DNA from: CAZVFX01 sp964626565
Lineage (GTDB): Bacteria > Myxococcota_A > UBA9042 > CAIXZC01
Direction: 5' to 3'
Length of the DNA: 64,000 nt
NCBI GenBank assembly: GCA_964626565.1
Contig: CAZVFX010000007.1
Location: 1 to 64,000, forward strand
Positions 43,960 through 51,877 of this stretch are shown here, one piece after another. A program made the translations under genes and the position numbers. Every line of letters starts with the position of its first letter. Within the stretch, counting starts at the first letter, position 1. Below the pieces are notes generated by a model. It saw only the letters and a program-made list of their open reading frames with translations. It made no database searches and was not told where the DNA came from.

Positions 43960-45921
43960 ATGAAGATTGGACAGGTAATCGCATTCATCGGAGCTCTAGT
44001 CGTACTCGCCGGCGGCCTGGGATTCCCCCTCTACGAAATGGTCTATGAGGGGAAGGAGGCGCTCCTAACCGAGCTCCTAGCCGGAAAAGTGACCCTCGTT
44101 GTGGCTGCGCTCATTATCCCCGTCGGCCTCTTCGCTTTCTATTTCAGAAAGCTCAAGCAGGTGGCGCTGGTAAATGTGATTCTCGCGTCCGTCGGCCTGT
44201 GCACGATCATTTATATTGCATTCGACGCTCCCAACTTCTACCGGGAGATCCACAGCCTCCAGTTCGAAATGGACGCGGACGGAAACCCCACGAAGTTCAT
44301 CGGGTTCATGAAGGCGGGACTGGCCTTCTACCTGATCTGGGGCGGCTTCCTGGTTGCCCTCTTCGGCGGCTTGAAGACCATTAGTGCACAACCCAGCTAC
44401 TCCTCGGACACCAGGTTCCTGCGGGTGGCGCTGTTGTGGAAGAACACCATCATCCGGGAACGCATCTTCTCCGAAGGAGAAACCGTTTCCGTCGGCTCCG
44501 ATCTGAAAAACATGTTCCCGCTGCCCGCCGACTTCCCCAAGCTCAACCTCATCAAGCACAAGGGAGGCCGCAAGGACCACTACTGGGTGGCACTCAACGA
44601 GAACGTCAACGGCCGCGTAACCATCGACGGCAAGACCGAATCGGCTGAAGACTACCGGAAGAAATACACTTCCAACGTCAGCGGCGTCAACTACGTACCG
44701 ATAAAGCCCGGCGACAACGGCGTCTTCAAATTCGGCGAACTGAGCCTCTTCTTTCAGTTCACCATTCCGGCTGTTGCCAAGACCGGCAAGTCGCTCCTGG
44801 CCTTTGACAAGGCGATGGCTTCCTCGGCACTGCTTTCCGCGGCGATCCAGATCGCCTTCCTCCTTGCCATCGTGGTTTCTCCCCGGCCTCTGTCCGTCAA
44901 GTTGAAGACCAAGGAAGAGCTGAAGCGCTTCATCAAGATCGATGTAAAGCAGGACCAGAAACAAAAGGAGCGCATCAAGAAAGAGGAACTCAAGGAAGAG
45001 GAACTCAAGGACGAGGAGAAGATCGAGGAAGAAGAGAAACTCGAGGAAGAGCCTGAAGACACCCCGGCCATGGAGCAGAAACTCGAGGACGCGGGTGACC
45101 CGCTGAAAAAAGCGGTGGAGCTGGAGAAGGACGAGGAGTTCAAGCCAAAGAAGGAAGGACACATCGGCAAGGACGCCAAACGAGATACCGAGATGGCCAA
45201 GGAGTTGAAGAAGAAGGGCGTCATCGCGGTGCTCGATAGCAAGATGAAGAAAAACACCTCCCTGTCCAAACTGTTGGGCAAGGACCGCAACCTGGCAGTG
45301 AAGAACGTGGTCTGGGGCGAGGACGGACAGTTTGATCTGGCCGACGAGAGTGACTCCGACTTCTCCTACATGGGTAGCTCCGGAGGCACCGGCGACTACG
45401 GCGGTGGCGGTGGCTTCGGCGGCGCCGGCGGGTTTGGCGGCGGCGGCGGCGGCTTCGGCGGCGGTGGCGCATTTGGCCTCGGTGGAATGGGCGGAATGGG
45501 CGGCGGTTTGCCCGGCGGCATTGGTGGTGCGGGCGCCCGGCGCTCCGGCAGAATGGCGCTGGCAGGCCTTAAGGGACGTGACCGTAAGCGCGCCTCGAGA
45601 GTCAAGCTGGGTTCCGGCTCCATGGGCCAGTTCTGCAAGAAGGCCGACGTGCAAAGAAAGGTTCGCGGCAGAGCCGCAGCCATCAGGGCCTGCTACGAAA
45701 TGCAACTGCAGATGAAACCCGATCTCAGAGGCAAAGTGACGGTCCAATGGATTATCGACCTGACCGGCCGGGTCAAGGGTGTCAAGACGGTTCAGAACAC
45801 CTCCGGCAACAAGAAGTTAGGCAAGTGCATTTCCAAGATTATCGGTAAGGTTCACTTCCAGAAGCCGGCGGGCGGTATGTGTATTATCCGCTGGCCCTTC
45901 GTTTTCACCCCCGGCGGCTGA
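43960..45921 (+). CDS. AgmX/PglI C-terminal-domain protein (TonB-like envelope energiser)
   Basis: A 653-residue inner-membrane protein. Four hydrophobic helices lie in about 1-135, then a FHA- or beta-type soluble part (about 140-270), and a further membrane helix (about 285-310). Next comes a highly charged Lys/Glu coiled coil (about 315-445), then a Gly-rich stretch (GGGGGFGGAGGFGGGG) and a C-terminal AgmX/PglI-type domain (GRAAAIRACYEMQLQ, GKVTVQWIIDLTGRVKGV). In Myxococcus AgmX belongs to the gliding/TonB-like machinery. Here it may transduce proton-motive force to the outer membrane; partners such as ExbB/ExbD or Agl proteins are not in the window. Confidence 0.85.
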   Translation: MKIGQVIAFIGALVVLAGGLGFPLYEMVYEGKEALLTELLAGKVTLVVAALIIPVGLFAFYFRKLKQVALVNVILASVGLCTIIYIAFDAPNFYREIHSLQFEMDADGNPTKFIGFMKAGLAFYLIWGGFLVALFGGLKTISAQPSYSSDTRFLRVALLWKNTIIRERIFSEGETVSVGSDLKNMFPLPADFPKLNLIKHKGGRKDHYWVALNENVNGRVTIDGKTESAEDYRKKYTSNVSGVNYVPIKPGDNGVFKFGELSLFFQFTIPAVAKTGKSLLAFDKAMASSALLSAAIQIAFLLAIVVSPRPLSVKLKTKEELKRFIKIDVKQDQKQKERIKKEELKEEELKDEEKIEEEEKLEEEPEDTPAMEQKLEDAGDPLKKAVELEKDEEFKPKKEGHIGKDAKRDTEMAKELKKKGVIAVLDSKMKKNTSLSKLLGKDRNLAVKNVVWGEDGQFDLADESDSDFSYMGSSGGTGDYGGGGGFGGAGGFGGGGGGFGGGGAFGLGGMGGMGGGLPGGIGGAGARRSGRMALAGLKGRDRKRASRVKLGSGSMGQFCKKADVQRKVRGRAAAIRACYEMQLQMKPDLRGKVTVQWIIDLTGRVKGVKTVQNTSGNKKLGKCISKIIGKVHFQKPAGGMCIIRWPFVFTPGG

Positions 45922-46044
45922 TAGCGTCGCATCTACTTCGTCTCATCGGCTCGATCGTCACTGCGGAGTACGGGTGTACACCTCATTCCGTTCTCGCCTC
46001 GCTCCTCGTGGCTGCAACGCCCTCAGCCACCGGGCTGATTCGGT

Positions 46045-46081
46045 GTCATCCTGAGCGAAGCGTAGCGAAGTCGAAGGATCT
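46045..46081. repeat. Intergenic repeat with GCGAAG steps
   Basis: The stretch GTCATCCTGAGCGAAG, then CGTAGCGAAG and TCGAAGGATCT, resembles a short repeat common between genes in many GC-rich bacteria. It contains GCGAAG twice and TCGAAG once. It sits in the 171-base gap between the convergent AgmX-like and regulator genes, where no gene or terminator is seen. Confidence 0.55.
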
Positions 46082-46092
46082 CTGCCGGAGTT

Positions 46093-47640
46093 CTACTCTT
46101 CTTCTACTTCGGGAATATCCTCGGTGATCTCATCTCCATCCCTTCCGTACTTACGGCGATCGAGACGGTAACGGCCGATCTTGCGAATAAGGTTGCGGCG
46201 GGAGATGCCCAACACCTTGGCGGTCTTGCTCTTGTTCCACTTGGTCTGAGACAGGGTCTCCATGAGCAGACTTCGCTCCAGGTTCTCCACCGCCTGGGGC
46301 AAGGTCAGATCCGGGTCCTGCCTCACCGCCGCAGGGACGGTGTGCTTAACGTTGGTTACAATACGGGGCGAGACGTCCTGAGCGCCGATTTCACGGCGTC
46401 CCTTGGCGCTGGCCGCCATGTGCCTGACCTCCCCCTTCAACTCCCACAGGTTGCCGGGCCAATCGTACAACCGGAGGGTCTTGAACACATCCTTTCGAAA
46501 CTCGTACGGAGCGTCCGGGTCGCGGGAGCGCAAGCGCAGCAACATGTCGTTGGCCAGATCGGCAAGGTCGTCCTTGCGATGCCGCAATGCGGGCAGACTG
46601 ACAAGATTGCCCCTCAAGAGGGCAAGCAACTCCTCTCTAAGCGTTCCAAGATTCTCCAGCGCGGTTGCAGAATAGGACGAGGTGGTCACCACTCTGAACG
46701 GCCTCACCCCCCCTGCGTCCCATTCGTCACAATAGAAAAGGAGAAATTGCTGAAGCAGAGGCGGCAGGAAACTGACCTCGTGGAAGATGACCGTTCCGTT
46801 GGCCGCGATCTTATCCAATTGGGTGGCGGCGCCAGGCCTCCAGGCATCACCCAGGACGTTGCTGACCAGGTGTGACGGCGGCGTTGCCTGGCAATCGATC
46901 ACAACCACCGGCTGGGACTTTCGGCCGCTCATCGCGTGTAGAGCGCGTGCTGCGGTGCGGCGCCCCGCTCCGATTTCACCCTGCAATAGGAGGGGCGCAT
47001 CTTCCGAAGCCAGCGCCTTCAACCGCCGCTTCAATTCATTGACTGCGGGGCTGTCGCCGACCAGTCCGGATTGGACCGGCGTTCGACGTTGCGAGTCGCC
47101 GGATCGGCGGGTTTTCCTGGACAGCAGCAGGTCCATCTCGCGGCCCAACGTGGACATGTGGGTTTGTACCCGTCGCCGCATAAGGGATGACAGCACCGGC
47201 ACAAACTCCACGCCGGACTTGAGACTGGACAGCTTGAAGCTGCGGATCAACTTGAGCAACGCGGTTCGATCTTCTTCTTCTGATTCTTCGTGATGAACGA
47301 AGGGGACGCACAGAAGGAAGGTGAACCCTGAGGTCGCACCGACCGGAGTCACCAACATGCGAACGCCGTCGCTAGGCTGAAACCAGCGGGGCCCCGTCCA
47401 ATCAGGAGATGACACGAACAGCGGCGCAAAGTGCGCCTCGAGGTCTTCTCTGAGGCTGTTCCGGCTCAACAAAGATCGGAACAGTTCCTTTAAAGGTTCA
47501 GGTGCGATCACCGGAAAGTGCGCGGCAAGATCCTGCCCCACGACGCAACTGGTCACCCCCCACAGGGTGGCCGCCAACTCCATGGAGTGGCGCACGAGTG
47601 CATTGGCAAACAGTTCTCCAAAATCCCTGGCGTCACTCAT
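46093..47640 (-). CDS. Degenerate NtrC-type regulator without sigma54 contact motif
   Basis: A 515-residue protein with an N-terminal GAF/PAS-like half (1-185), an AAA+ domain (about 200-430) and a Fis-type helix-turn-helix at about 455-495 (NKSKTAKVLGISRRNL). The AAA+ core is eroded: Walker A reads GEIGAGRRT (Lys replaced by Arg), Walker B reads GTVIFHEVSFLP (Asp replaced by His), and GAFTGA is missing. Thus it should bind DNA but hardly activate sigma54-RNA polymerase. ATG 47640 follows AAGGGA; longer upstream extensions are not favoured. It follows a small Cys-rich exported protein gene by 2 bases, so the two may work as a pair. Confidence 0.75.
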   Translation of the reverse strand: MSDARDFGELFANALVRHSMELAATLWGVTSCVVGQDLAAHFPVIAPEPLKELFRSLLSRNSLREDLEAHFAPLFVSSPDWTGPRWFQPSDGVRMLVTPVGATSGFTFLLCVPFVHHEESEEEDRTALLKLIRSFKLSSLKSGVEFVPVLSSLMRRRVQTHMSTLGREMDLLLSRKTRRSGDSQRRTPVQSGLVGDSPAVNELKRRLKALASEDAPLLLQGEIGAGRRTAARALHAMSGRKSQPVVVIDCQATPPSHLVSNVLGDAWRPGAATQLDKIAANGTVIFHEVSFLPPLLQQFLLFYCDEWDAGGVRPFRVVTTSSYSATALENLGTLREELLALLRGNLVSLPALRHRKDDLADLANDMLLRLRSRDPDAPYEFRKDVFKTLRLYDWPGNLWELKGEVRHMAASAKGRREIGAQDVSPRIVTNVKHTVPAAVRQDPDLTLPQAVENLERSLLMETLSQTKWNKSKTAKVLGISRRNLIRKIGRYRLDRRKYGRDGDEITEDIPEVEEE

Positions 47641-47642
47641 GC

Positions 47643-48089
47643 TCAGTTCCCTTCTTCCGGCAACCCCTCGGAGGTGCTGTCCGACTTGTCGCACTTGAGA
47701 GTCAGTACTTTCAGCGCGCCGGATTCCTCGTCGGAGCATTTTTCGGTGTGCTGCCATACCCACGGCTCAGGGTCGTCAGCCCTGACGTAGACCACTTCGC
47801 TCTTGCCCTTCATCACCGTCGCACAGAGGAGTAGCTGCTCGCCGGGCCGGACCACATGCTCTTCAAGGCACTCCCCGACCGCTACCTCTGCAAAATCGGC
47901 GTGCCCTTCGCATTGTTCGGACATCACCACCAGCAGGCCGCAACGGTCCGGGGGACAACCGTCCGGTGAGCACAAGTCACAATCATAGAGACATAGGGGG
48001 CCATCATCACCCTGGGGCGAACATTGAGGTGCCAGGAACAAGGCGCACAGCAGAAAGCCAAATCGAACAACAGAGGCAATTCTAGGCAT
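47643..48089 (-). CDS. Cys-rich exported protein
   Basis: A 148-residue protein with a hydrophobic signal (FGFLLCALFLAPQC). It may be a lipoprotein, but Gln before the Cys is unusual. A Cys block (CLYDCDLCSPDGCPPDRC) near the N-terminus resembles the CxxDCxxC blocks of the MopE-type proteins here. The rest is beta-like (LLLCATVMKGKSEVVYV). No family is recognised. It is divergent from tatA and immediately upstream of the degenerate regulator gene (2-base gap). ATG 48089 is preceded by GAGGGCGG. Confidence 0.6.
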   Translation of the reverse strand: MPRIASVVRFGFLLCALFLAPQCSPQGDDGPLCLYDCDLCSPDGCPPDRCGLLVVMSEQCEGHADFAEVAVGECLEEHVVRPGEQLLLCATVMKGKSEVVYVRADDPEPWVWQHTEKCSDEESGALKVLTLKCDKSDSTSEGLPEEGN

Positions 48090-48134
48090 TCCGCCCTCTC
48101 GATGGTCCCGTACCCGGAAAAAGGGACAAAGGTC

Positions 48135-48163
48135 TTGCCACGGGGCGCAGACAATACTACAAT
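48135..48163 (+). promoter_or_regulatory. Candidate sigma70 promoter of tatA
   Basis: TTGCCA (48135-48140), a 17-base spacer and TACAAT (48158-48163), 36 bases before the ATG at 48199. Confidence 0.6.
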
Positions 48164-48198
48164 GCCACAGAATATGAGCAAGCTCAAGGAGGAACGAG

Positions 48199-48495
48199 AT
48201 GCTCACGCCGACGACATGCCTAGCTACCCTATTCGGCCTCGGGACAAGCGAGCTGATAGTTATCCTGATTATTATCCTGCTGCTTTTTGGCGGGGCGAAT
48301 CTACCGAAGCTGACCCGTTCCCTCGGTAGCTCCATCAAGGAGTTCAAGAAGGCGGTGAGTGGAGAAGAAGAGGCGCCGCCCGAGCAGGCGGCAGCGCCGG
48401 CGCCGCCCCCACCTGCTCCCCCCGCACAGGCTGCCCCTGCTGCCGAGCCACCGGCCGCCACCACCGCTGAGGGCGCCCCGAAGGAACAGGCCTGA
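48199..48495 (+). CDS. tatA: Twin-arginine translocase subunit TatA
   Basis: A 98-residue TatA-type protein with a single membrane helix (ELIVILIIILLLFGGANLP), the FG-x2-LP hinge and an amphipathic helix (KLTRSLGSSIKEFKKAV). It then has an Ala/Pro/Glu-rich tail. TatA forms the pore-like assembly for folded proteins, which would serve the Tat-signalled DUF362 protein at 14592. A GGAGG site 7 bases before the ATG supports the start. tatB and tatC are not nearby. Confidence 0.93.
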   Translation: MLTPTTCLATLFGLGTSELIVILIIILLLFGGANLPKLTRSLGSSIKEFKKAVSGEEEAPPEQAAAPAPPPPAPPAQAAPAAEPPAATTAEGAPKEQA

Positions 48496-48542
48496 TCCTG
48501 CCCTTCCCCGGCTCTTTTTTGGCCCCCTCGACCCTCGTTTTT

Positions 48543-48571
48543 TTGCCAGCCGCTCGCTGACGTGATAGAAG
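48543..48571 (+). promoter_or_regulatory. Candidate promoter of the LysM gene
   Basis: TTGCCA (48543-48548), 17 bases, TAGAAG (48566-48571), 47 bases before the ATG at 48619. It lies in the 123-base gap after tatA, whose T-rich runs lack a clear hairpin. Confidence 0.4.
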
Positions 48572-48618
48572 TACAGTGATGGAAAATGGGAGACGTGTAC
48601 GAAGGAGGTCCGCAAACC

Positions 48619-49530
48619 ATGTTTCAGTCCGGACGATCCGCCGCTATTCTGGTCGTTGTCGCTTGGGCGCTCTGCACCGCTGGCGCCTGCGGTGACAAAA
48701 ACGTCGAGAAAGTCAAAGTTACCACCACAGACTCCGGGGCAGCCAAGGAAGGGCCCGCGCCCAAGGGTGTGTTCATCAAAGATGAGGGTGACATCCCGGT
48801 CGGCGCCGGGGCCGAAGAGGAAATCGTCTCCGTGGAACACCTGGTGAGGCAAACCAAGCAGGAACGTTTCATCCTGGCCAAACCGGGCGAGACTATCCGC
48901 CTCTACTCCGAATGGAGCGGGATCCCGGTAGAGGAATTGAAGCTCATCAACGATGACAAGCTGCCCACCTTCGGGAAGAAGTACATCCTCTCGCTTACCG
49001 CATCCGAGTTCAGCGACTTCGAGCGCAAGCGGCAGGAGTACTGGACCGGACGCAAGAAGGAGATGTACGACAAGTACGACATCGAAGCGGTGGAATATGT
49101 GGTCAAGAAGAACGACACCCTGGACGGCATCTCCCGCAAATACGACGCGCCGCTGTGGTTCCTGGTCATGCACAACGAAGCGTGCGACCCATACCACCTG
49201 AGCCCCGGCACCAAGCTGATTGTTCCGACCCTGGAAGAGAAGTCGATGGATGAAGCTGCGAGCGAAGGGGACGAGACCATTCCGGAGCAGGACTCCAAAG
49301 AGGTGTTTCCCGTCATCGTGAAGAAGGGGGAAACCGCGGGAGAATACGCGAAGTGGGGTCAGATCAGCATTACCGATATCAAGCGTGCCAACCGCCACCT
49401 CAAATCCATCGACAGAATCCGCGTTGGAGACACCGTGAACCTGCCGCTCACCGCTAAGCAGTTCAAGCGTTTCCAGGAACTGCGCAAGAAGAACGCAAGA
49501 AAAAAGAAGAAGAAAAAGAAGGGCAAGTAA
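48619..49530 (+). CDS. Exported LysM-repeat protein
   Basis: A 303-residue protein with an N-terminal signal (VVAWALCTAGACGD); the Cys could be lipidated though the motif is imperfect. Three LysM-like units bind peptidoglycan by family: about 75-130 (ILAKPGETIRLYSEWSGIP), about 160-205 (YVVKKNDTLDGISRKYDAP) and about 235-285 (VIVKKGETAGEYAKWG). The C-terminus is a Lys-rich tail (RKKKKKKKG). ATG 48619 has GGAGG 10 bases upstream. It ends 4 bases before the end of the convergent signal-peptidase-like gene. Confidence 0.85.
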   Translation: MFQSGRSAAILVVVAWALCTAGACGDKNVEKVKVTTTDSGAAKEGPAPKGVFIKDEGDIPVGAGAEEEIVSVEHLVRQTKQERFILAKPGETIRLYSEWSGIPVEELKLINDDKLPTFGKKYILSLTASEFSDFERKRQEYWTGRKKEMYDKYDIEAVEYVVKKNDTLDGISRKYDAPLWFLVMHNEACDPYHLSPGTKLIVPTLEEKSMDEAASEGDETIPEQDSKEVFPVIVKKGETAGEYAKWGQISITDIKRANRHLKSIDRIRVGDTVNLPLTAKQFKRFQELRKKNARKKKKKKKGK

Positions 49531-49534
49531 AGAC

Positions 49535-50380
49535 TTACTTGATCGCCAACCCTATTCGCTCTACCTCCGGGGAAAACAGCACCCACGTGGGGATTCCCTG
49601 GATCTCGTCCCGGCGCGCCACCAGGCCCCTCCGGCAGGACGAGCCCTTCTGGTCGCCCCGGTTATCCGGCAGCAGGGCAAATTCGCCATCCCCCAGCCAA
49701 AGGGCCATGCCGGCTGTCGCGGGGGAAGAACCTCCAGAGTGGACGATGACGTGGTAGTTGTCGTTTAGCACCTCCACTGCTGCCGCCCCCGAATCTCCAC
49801 CTGACTTGAAGTCGCCCATACGCTTTACCGGGTAGCAGCCGGTGGTGGTGCACACCCGGCCCTTCTCCCGCCAGACCTCGTCACCCGGCACCCCCATCAC
49901 TCTTGCGACACGGCTACCCGGTGCGTCATTGCATCGGACCACCACCAGGTCCCCCGGACGCAGCGGTGATGATGTCGTCACGCGACGGTAGGAAACCCAG
50001 TCTCCGGGCTGAAGCAGGGGGCCGGTAGGAGAATTCTCTACGCGCATTATCGAAATCCCATCTGCCACCAGGAAACCTGCAAGTATCGGGGGCGACAGAC
50101 ACAGCGCCGCGGCCAGCATCCCTGCCACGGCCACTCGCCGTTGGTTGGATCTTCGTTGTCGCTCTTGTAGACCAAAGGTAACGGTCAGGACGCCCTGGTA
50201 GACCAGCCAGAGAACCACGGCAGCCAGCGGAAACGTATCGAAGCGGGTCACCAGGAGCGCCGCGGCCAGCATGCCGGCCAGGTTCAAGACGAACAGGGCC
50301 GCGCCCCGCACCCAGCGGCCCTCGGCAATTGAGGAGGCCCCGGGGGCGATGAAGAACAGGATGGTCAGGGCAACGGTCAT
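49535..50380 (-). CDS. Signal-peptidase-I-like membrane protein with lost catalytic Lys
   Basis: A 281-residue protein with several N-terminal helices (up to about 105) and a C-terminal S26-type domain. The S26 motifs are visible but altered: ENSPTGPLLQPGD replaces the SxSMxPTL box, VARVMGVPGDEV has no Lys at the general-base position, and LPDNRGDQKGSS resembles the DNRxxSxDSR box. It is therefore probably inactive or has a new role. It lies 10 bases after the poly-Lys lipoprotein gene and is probably in the same transcript as the BMC genes. Confidence 0.65.
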   Translation of the reverse strand: MTVALTILFFIAPGASSIAEGRWVRGAALFVLNLAGMLAAALLVTRFDTFPLAAVVLWLVYQGVLTVTFGLQERQRRSNQRRVAVAGMLAAALCLSPPILAGFLVADGISIMRVENSPTGPLLQPGDWVSYRRVTTSSPLRPGDLVVVRCNDAPGSRVARVMGVPGDEVWREKGRVCTTTGCYPVKRMGDFKSGGDSGAAAVEVLNDNYHVIVHSGGSSPATAGMALWLGDGEFALLPDNRGDQKGSSCRRGLVARRDEIQGIPTWVLFSPEVERIGLAIK

Positions 50381-50390
50381 GTCTGCCCGG

Positions 50391-51269
50391 CTAGTGGGCG
50401 CGGATGTAGGCGGTCTTGGCCAATTCGTAGAGCGAAGTGTCGTCACAACTTTCAGTGTGGCACGTCACCGAGATCACCATCGCACGGTCCGGCTCCACAA
50501 AGGTGAGGTTAGTGGTCTGGTTACGGTAAGAGAAGAACACCAGGTCGGAGAAAAGCTCCTTCTGCTCCTCGGCGTTGGGATAGGTCCCCAACTGCTCATT
50601 CCACTTTTCCACAGCCTCGGCATAGGTCGCGAAGTCCCACACCTGGGCAGACACAAAACGATTGGTTCCGGGACGACGGTAGATGACGCTGTTATAATTC
50701 TCGTAAGGCTCCAGCCCCGGGATCGGACCGTACGAGACCCACCCCTTTTCAGGCAGTCGCTGGGTAATGTCTGCAACCGAGACATACTTCGTGGCTGAGA
50801 CTTTTACTGGTGGCGGGGTCACACCTCTTGAGGCAGGGCCGCGTTTGGAGCCCCTGTCCGCCGGCTTTGCCGGAGTGTCTCCGGGAGACGCTGCGTCCAC
50901 CGGCCGGTTCCGGGGCTGGCCACGATCGACAGCCGCAGCCGCGTCCCCTGCGGGAGGAGTGCGCGGGGAATTCCCGGCGGCCTCACCCGCAGGCGGCGAG
51001 GGCACCACCGACTTCCCGCCATCCGCCGGTTTGTCCCCGTCGGCCGCTTTGGTCTTGTCCTCTTTCTTCTTCTTGCTGCCCTTTTTTCCTTTACGCTTCT
51101 TTTTCTTCTTCTTCTTCTTCTTCTTTTTCTTCTTCTTGCCGTCTTCCGAATCGTCTTCCTGTTCTGCTACCGCGTCGCCTTCGGCTTCTTCGCCCTTCTT
51201 CTTACACGCCGGAGCAGACACTGCCAGGAAGAGGGAGAGAAGCAAGAGACCGAGCCATCTTTTCAGCAT
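50391..51269 (-). CDS. Poly-lysine lipoprotein
   Basis: A 292-residue lipoprotein whose ATG 51269 follows AGGAGG. The signal ends in SAPAC (Cys20, Pro/Ala before it, so a weak lipobox). An acidic segment is followed by a run of 14 lysines, a Lys/Gly stretch and a Pro/Ala-rich linker. A globular C-terminal domain (about 170-290) then follows, with motifs GWVSYGPIPGLEPYENYN, SAQVWDFATYAEAVEKWN and a Cys pair (CHTESC). No family is recognised. It lies 53 bases after the BMC-T gene. Confidence 0.65.
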   Translation of the reverse strand: MLKRWLGLLLLSLFLAVSAPACKKKGEEAEGDAVAEQEDDSEDGKKKKKKKKKKKKKKRKGKKGSKKKKEDKTKAADGDKPADGGKSVVPSPPAGEAAGNSPRTPPAGDAAAAVDRGQPRNRPVDAASPGDTPAKPADRGSKRGPASRGVTPPPVKVSATKYVSVADITQRLPEKGWVSYGPIPGLEPYENYNSVIYRRPGTNRFVSAQVWDFATYAEAVEKWNEQLGTYPNAEEQKELFSDLVFFSYRNQTTNLTFVEPDRAMVISVTCHTESCDDTSLYELAKTAYIRAH

Positions 51270-51322
51270 TGTTTGAACCTCCTGCATGAGAATTCTGCGG
51301 CAAACCGTTGTCGGTGTCAACA

Positions 51323-51874
51323 CTACCAGACGAAATCGGTGAAGTCGGGGGCAGGACGGGGGATAATCTCCGTTCTGACCAACTGGTCGGGCGCAATCGC
51401 ACCAGTCCCAGCCTCTACCGCGGCCTCCACATCGTGGAGCTTTCCGGATACAAGATAGTAGGCCTTACCGCCCAGACCGGTGGCCAACCGCACTTCCAGG
51501 AGTTCCACTTCGGCGGCCTTACAGGCTGCGTCGGCAGAAAGTATGGTTGAACTGACTGCGAAGGTCTCGACAATGCCGATGGAGTCAACCCCGGTGGGCT
51601 GAGCAATGCCGGCCAGCGTCTCCAAGACCACGGCATGGGCGCCGGGCAGAAAGAGGCTGTCCACCATCGTCTCGCCGGCCGTGCGCACCCCTTCCTGGTA
51701 GGCTTCCTCAACTTCCGCAACCTCGCCCCAGAACAGTGTAATGTATTTGCCCGGTGCGATGGGACGGGAAGAAAGCAGCGTGACCACTGCCTTTTTGACG
51801 CAGGCGTCGGTTACAACCATCCCTCGCGCGATGCTGGAAACTTCTATAAGCGCCAGGGCTGGGTACGCGGTCAT
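51323..51874 (-). CDS. PduT-like tandem-BMC shell protein (no Fe-S cysteine)
   Basis: A 183-residue shell trimer subunit of two BMC domains: about 5-90 (IEVSSIARGMVVTDA) and about 95-180 (IGIVETFAVSSTILSADAA, then IPRP near the end). Length and both domain starts match PduT. PduT holds a [4Fe-4S] cluster at its pore through a Cys in the ICPGK loop; here that loop reads IAPGK with Ala40, so the cluster is likely absent. The gene begins 3 bases after the aldehyde dehydrogenase stop. It is the last shell gene of the cluster. Confidence 0.9.
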   Translation of the reverse strand: MTAYPALALIEVSSIARGMVVTDACVKKAVVTLLSSRPIAPGKYITLFWGEVAEVEEAYQEGVRTAGETMVDSLFLPGAHAVVLETLAGIAQPTGVDSIGIVETFAVSSTILSADAACKAAEVELLEVRLATGLGGKAYYLVSGKLHDVEAAVEAGTGAIAPDQLVRTEIIPRPAPDFTDFVW

Positions 51875-51877
51875 GTC

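Noticed and set aside
44077..45747. 556-codon minus-strand frame opposite the AgmX-like gene
   Set aside because: Leu/Phe-rich mirror of the Lys/Glu coiled coil; not a real membrane protein gene.
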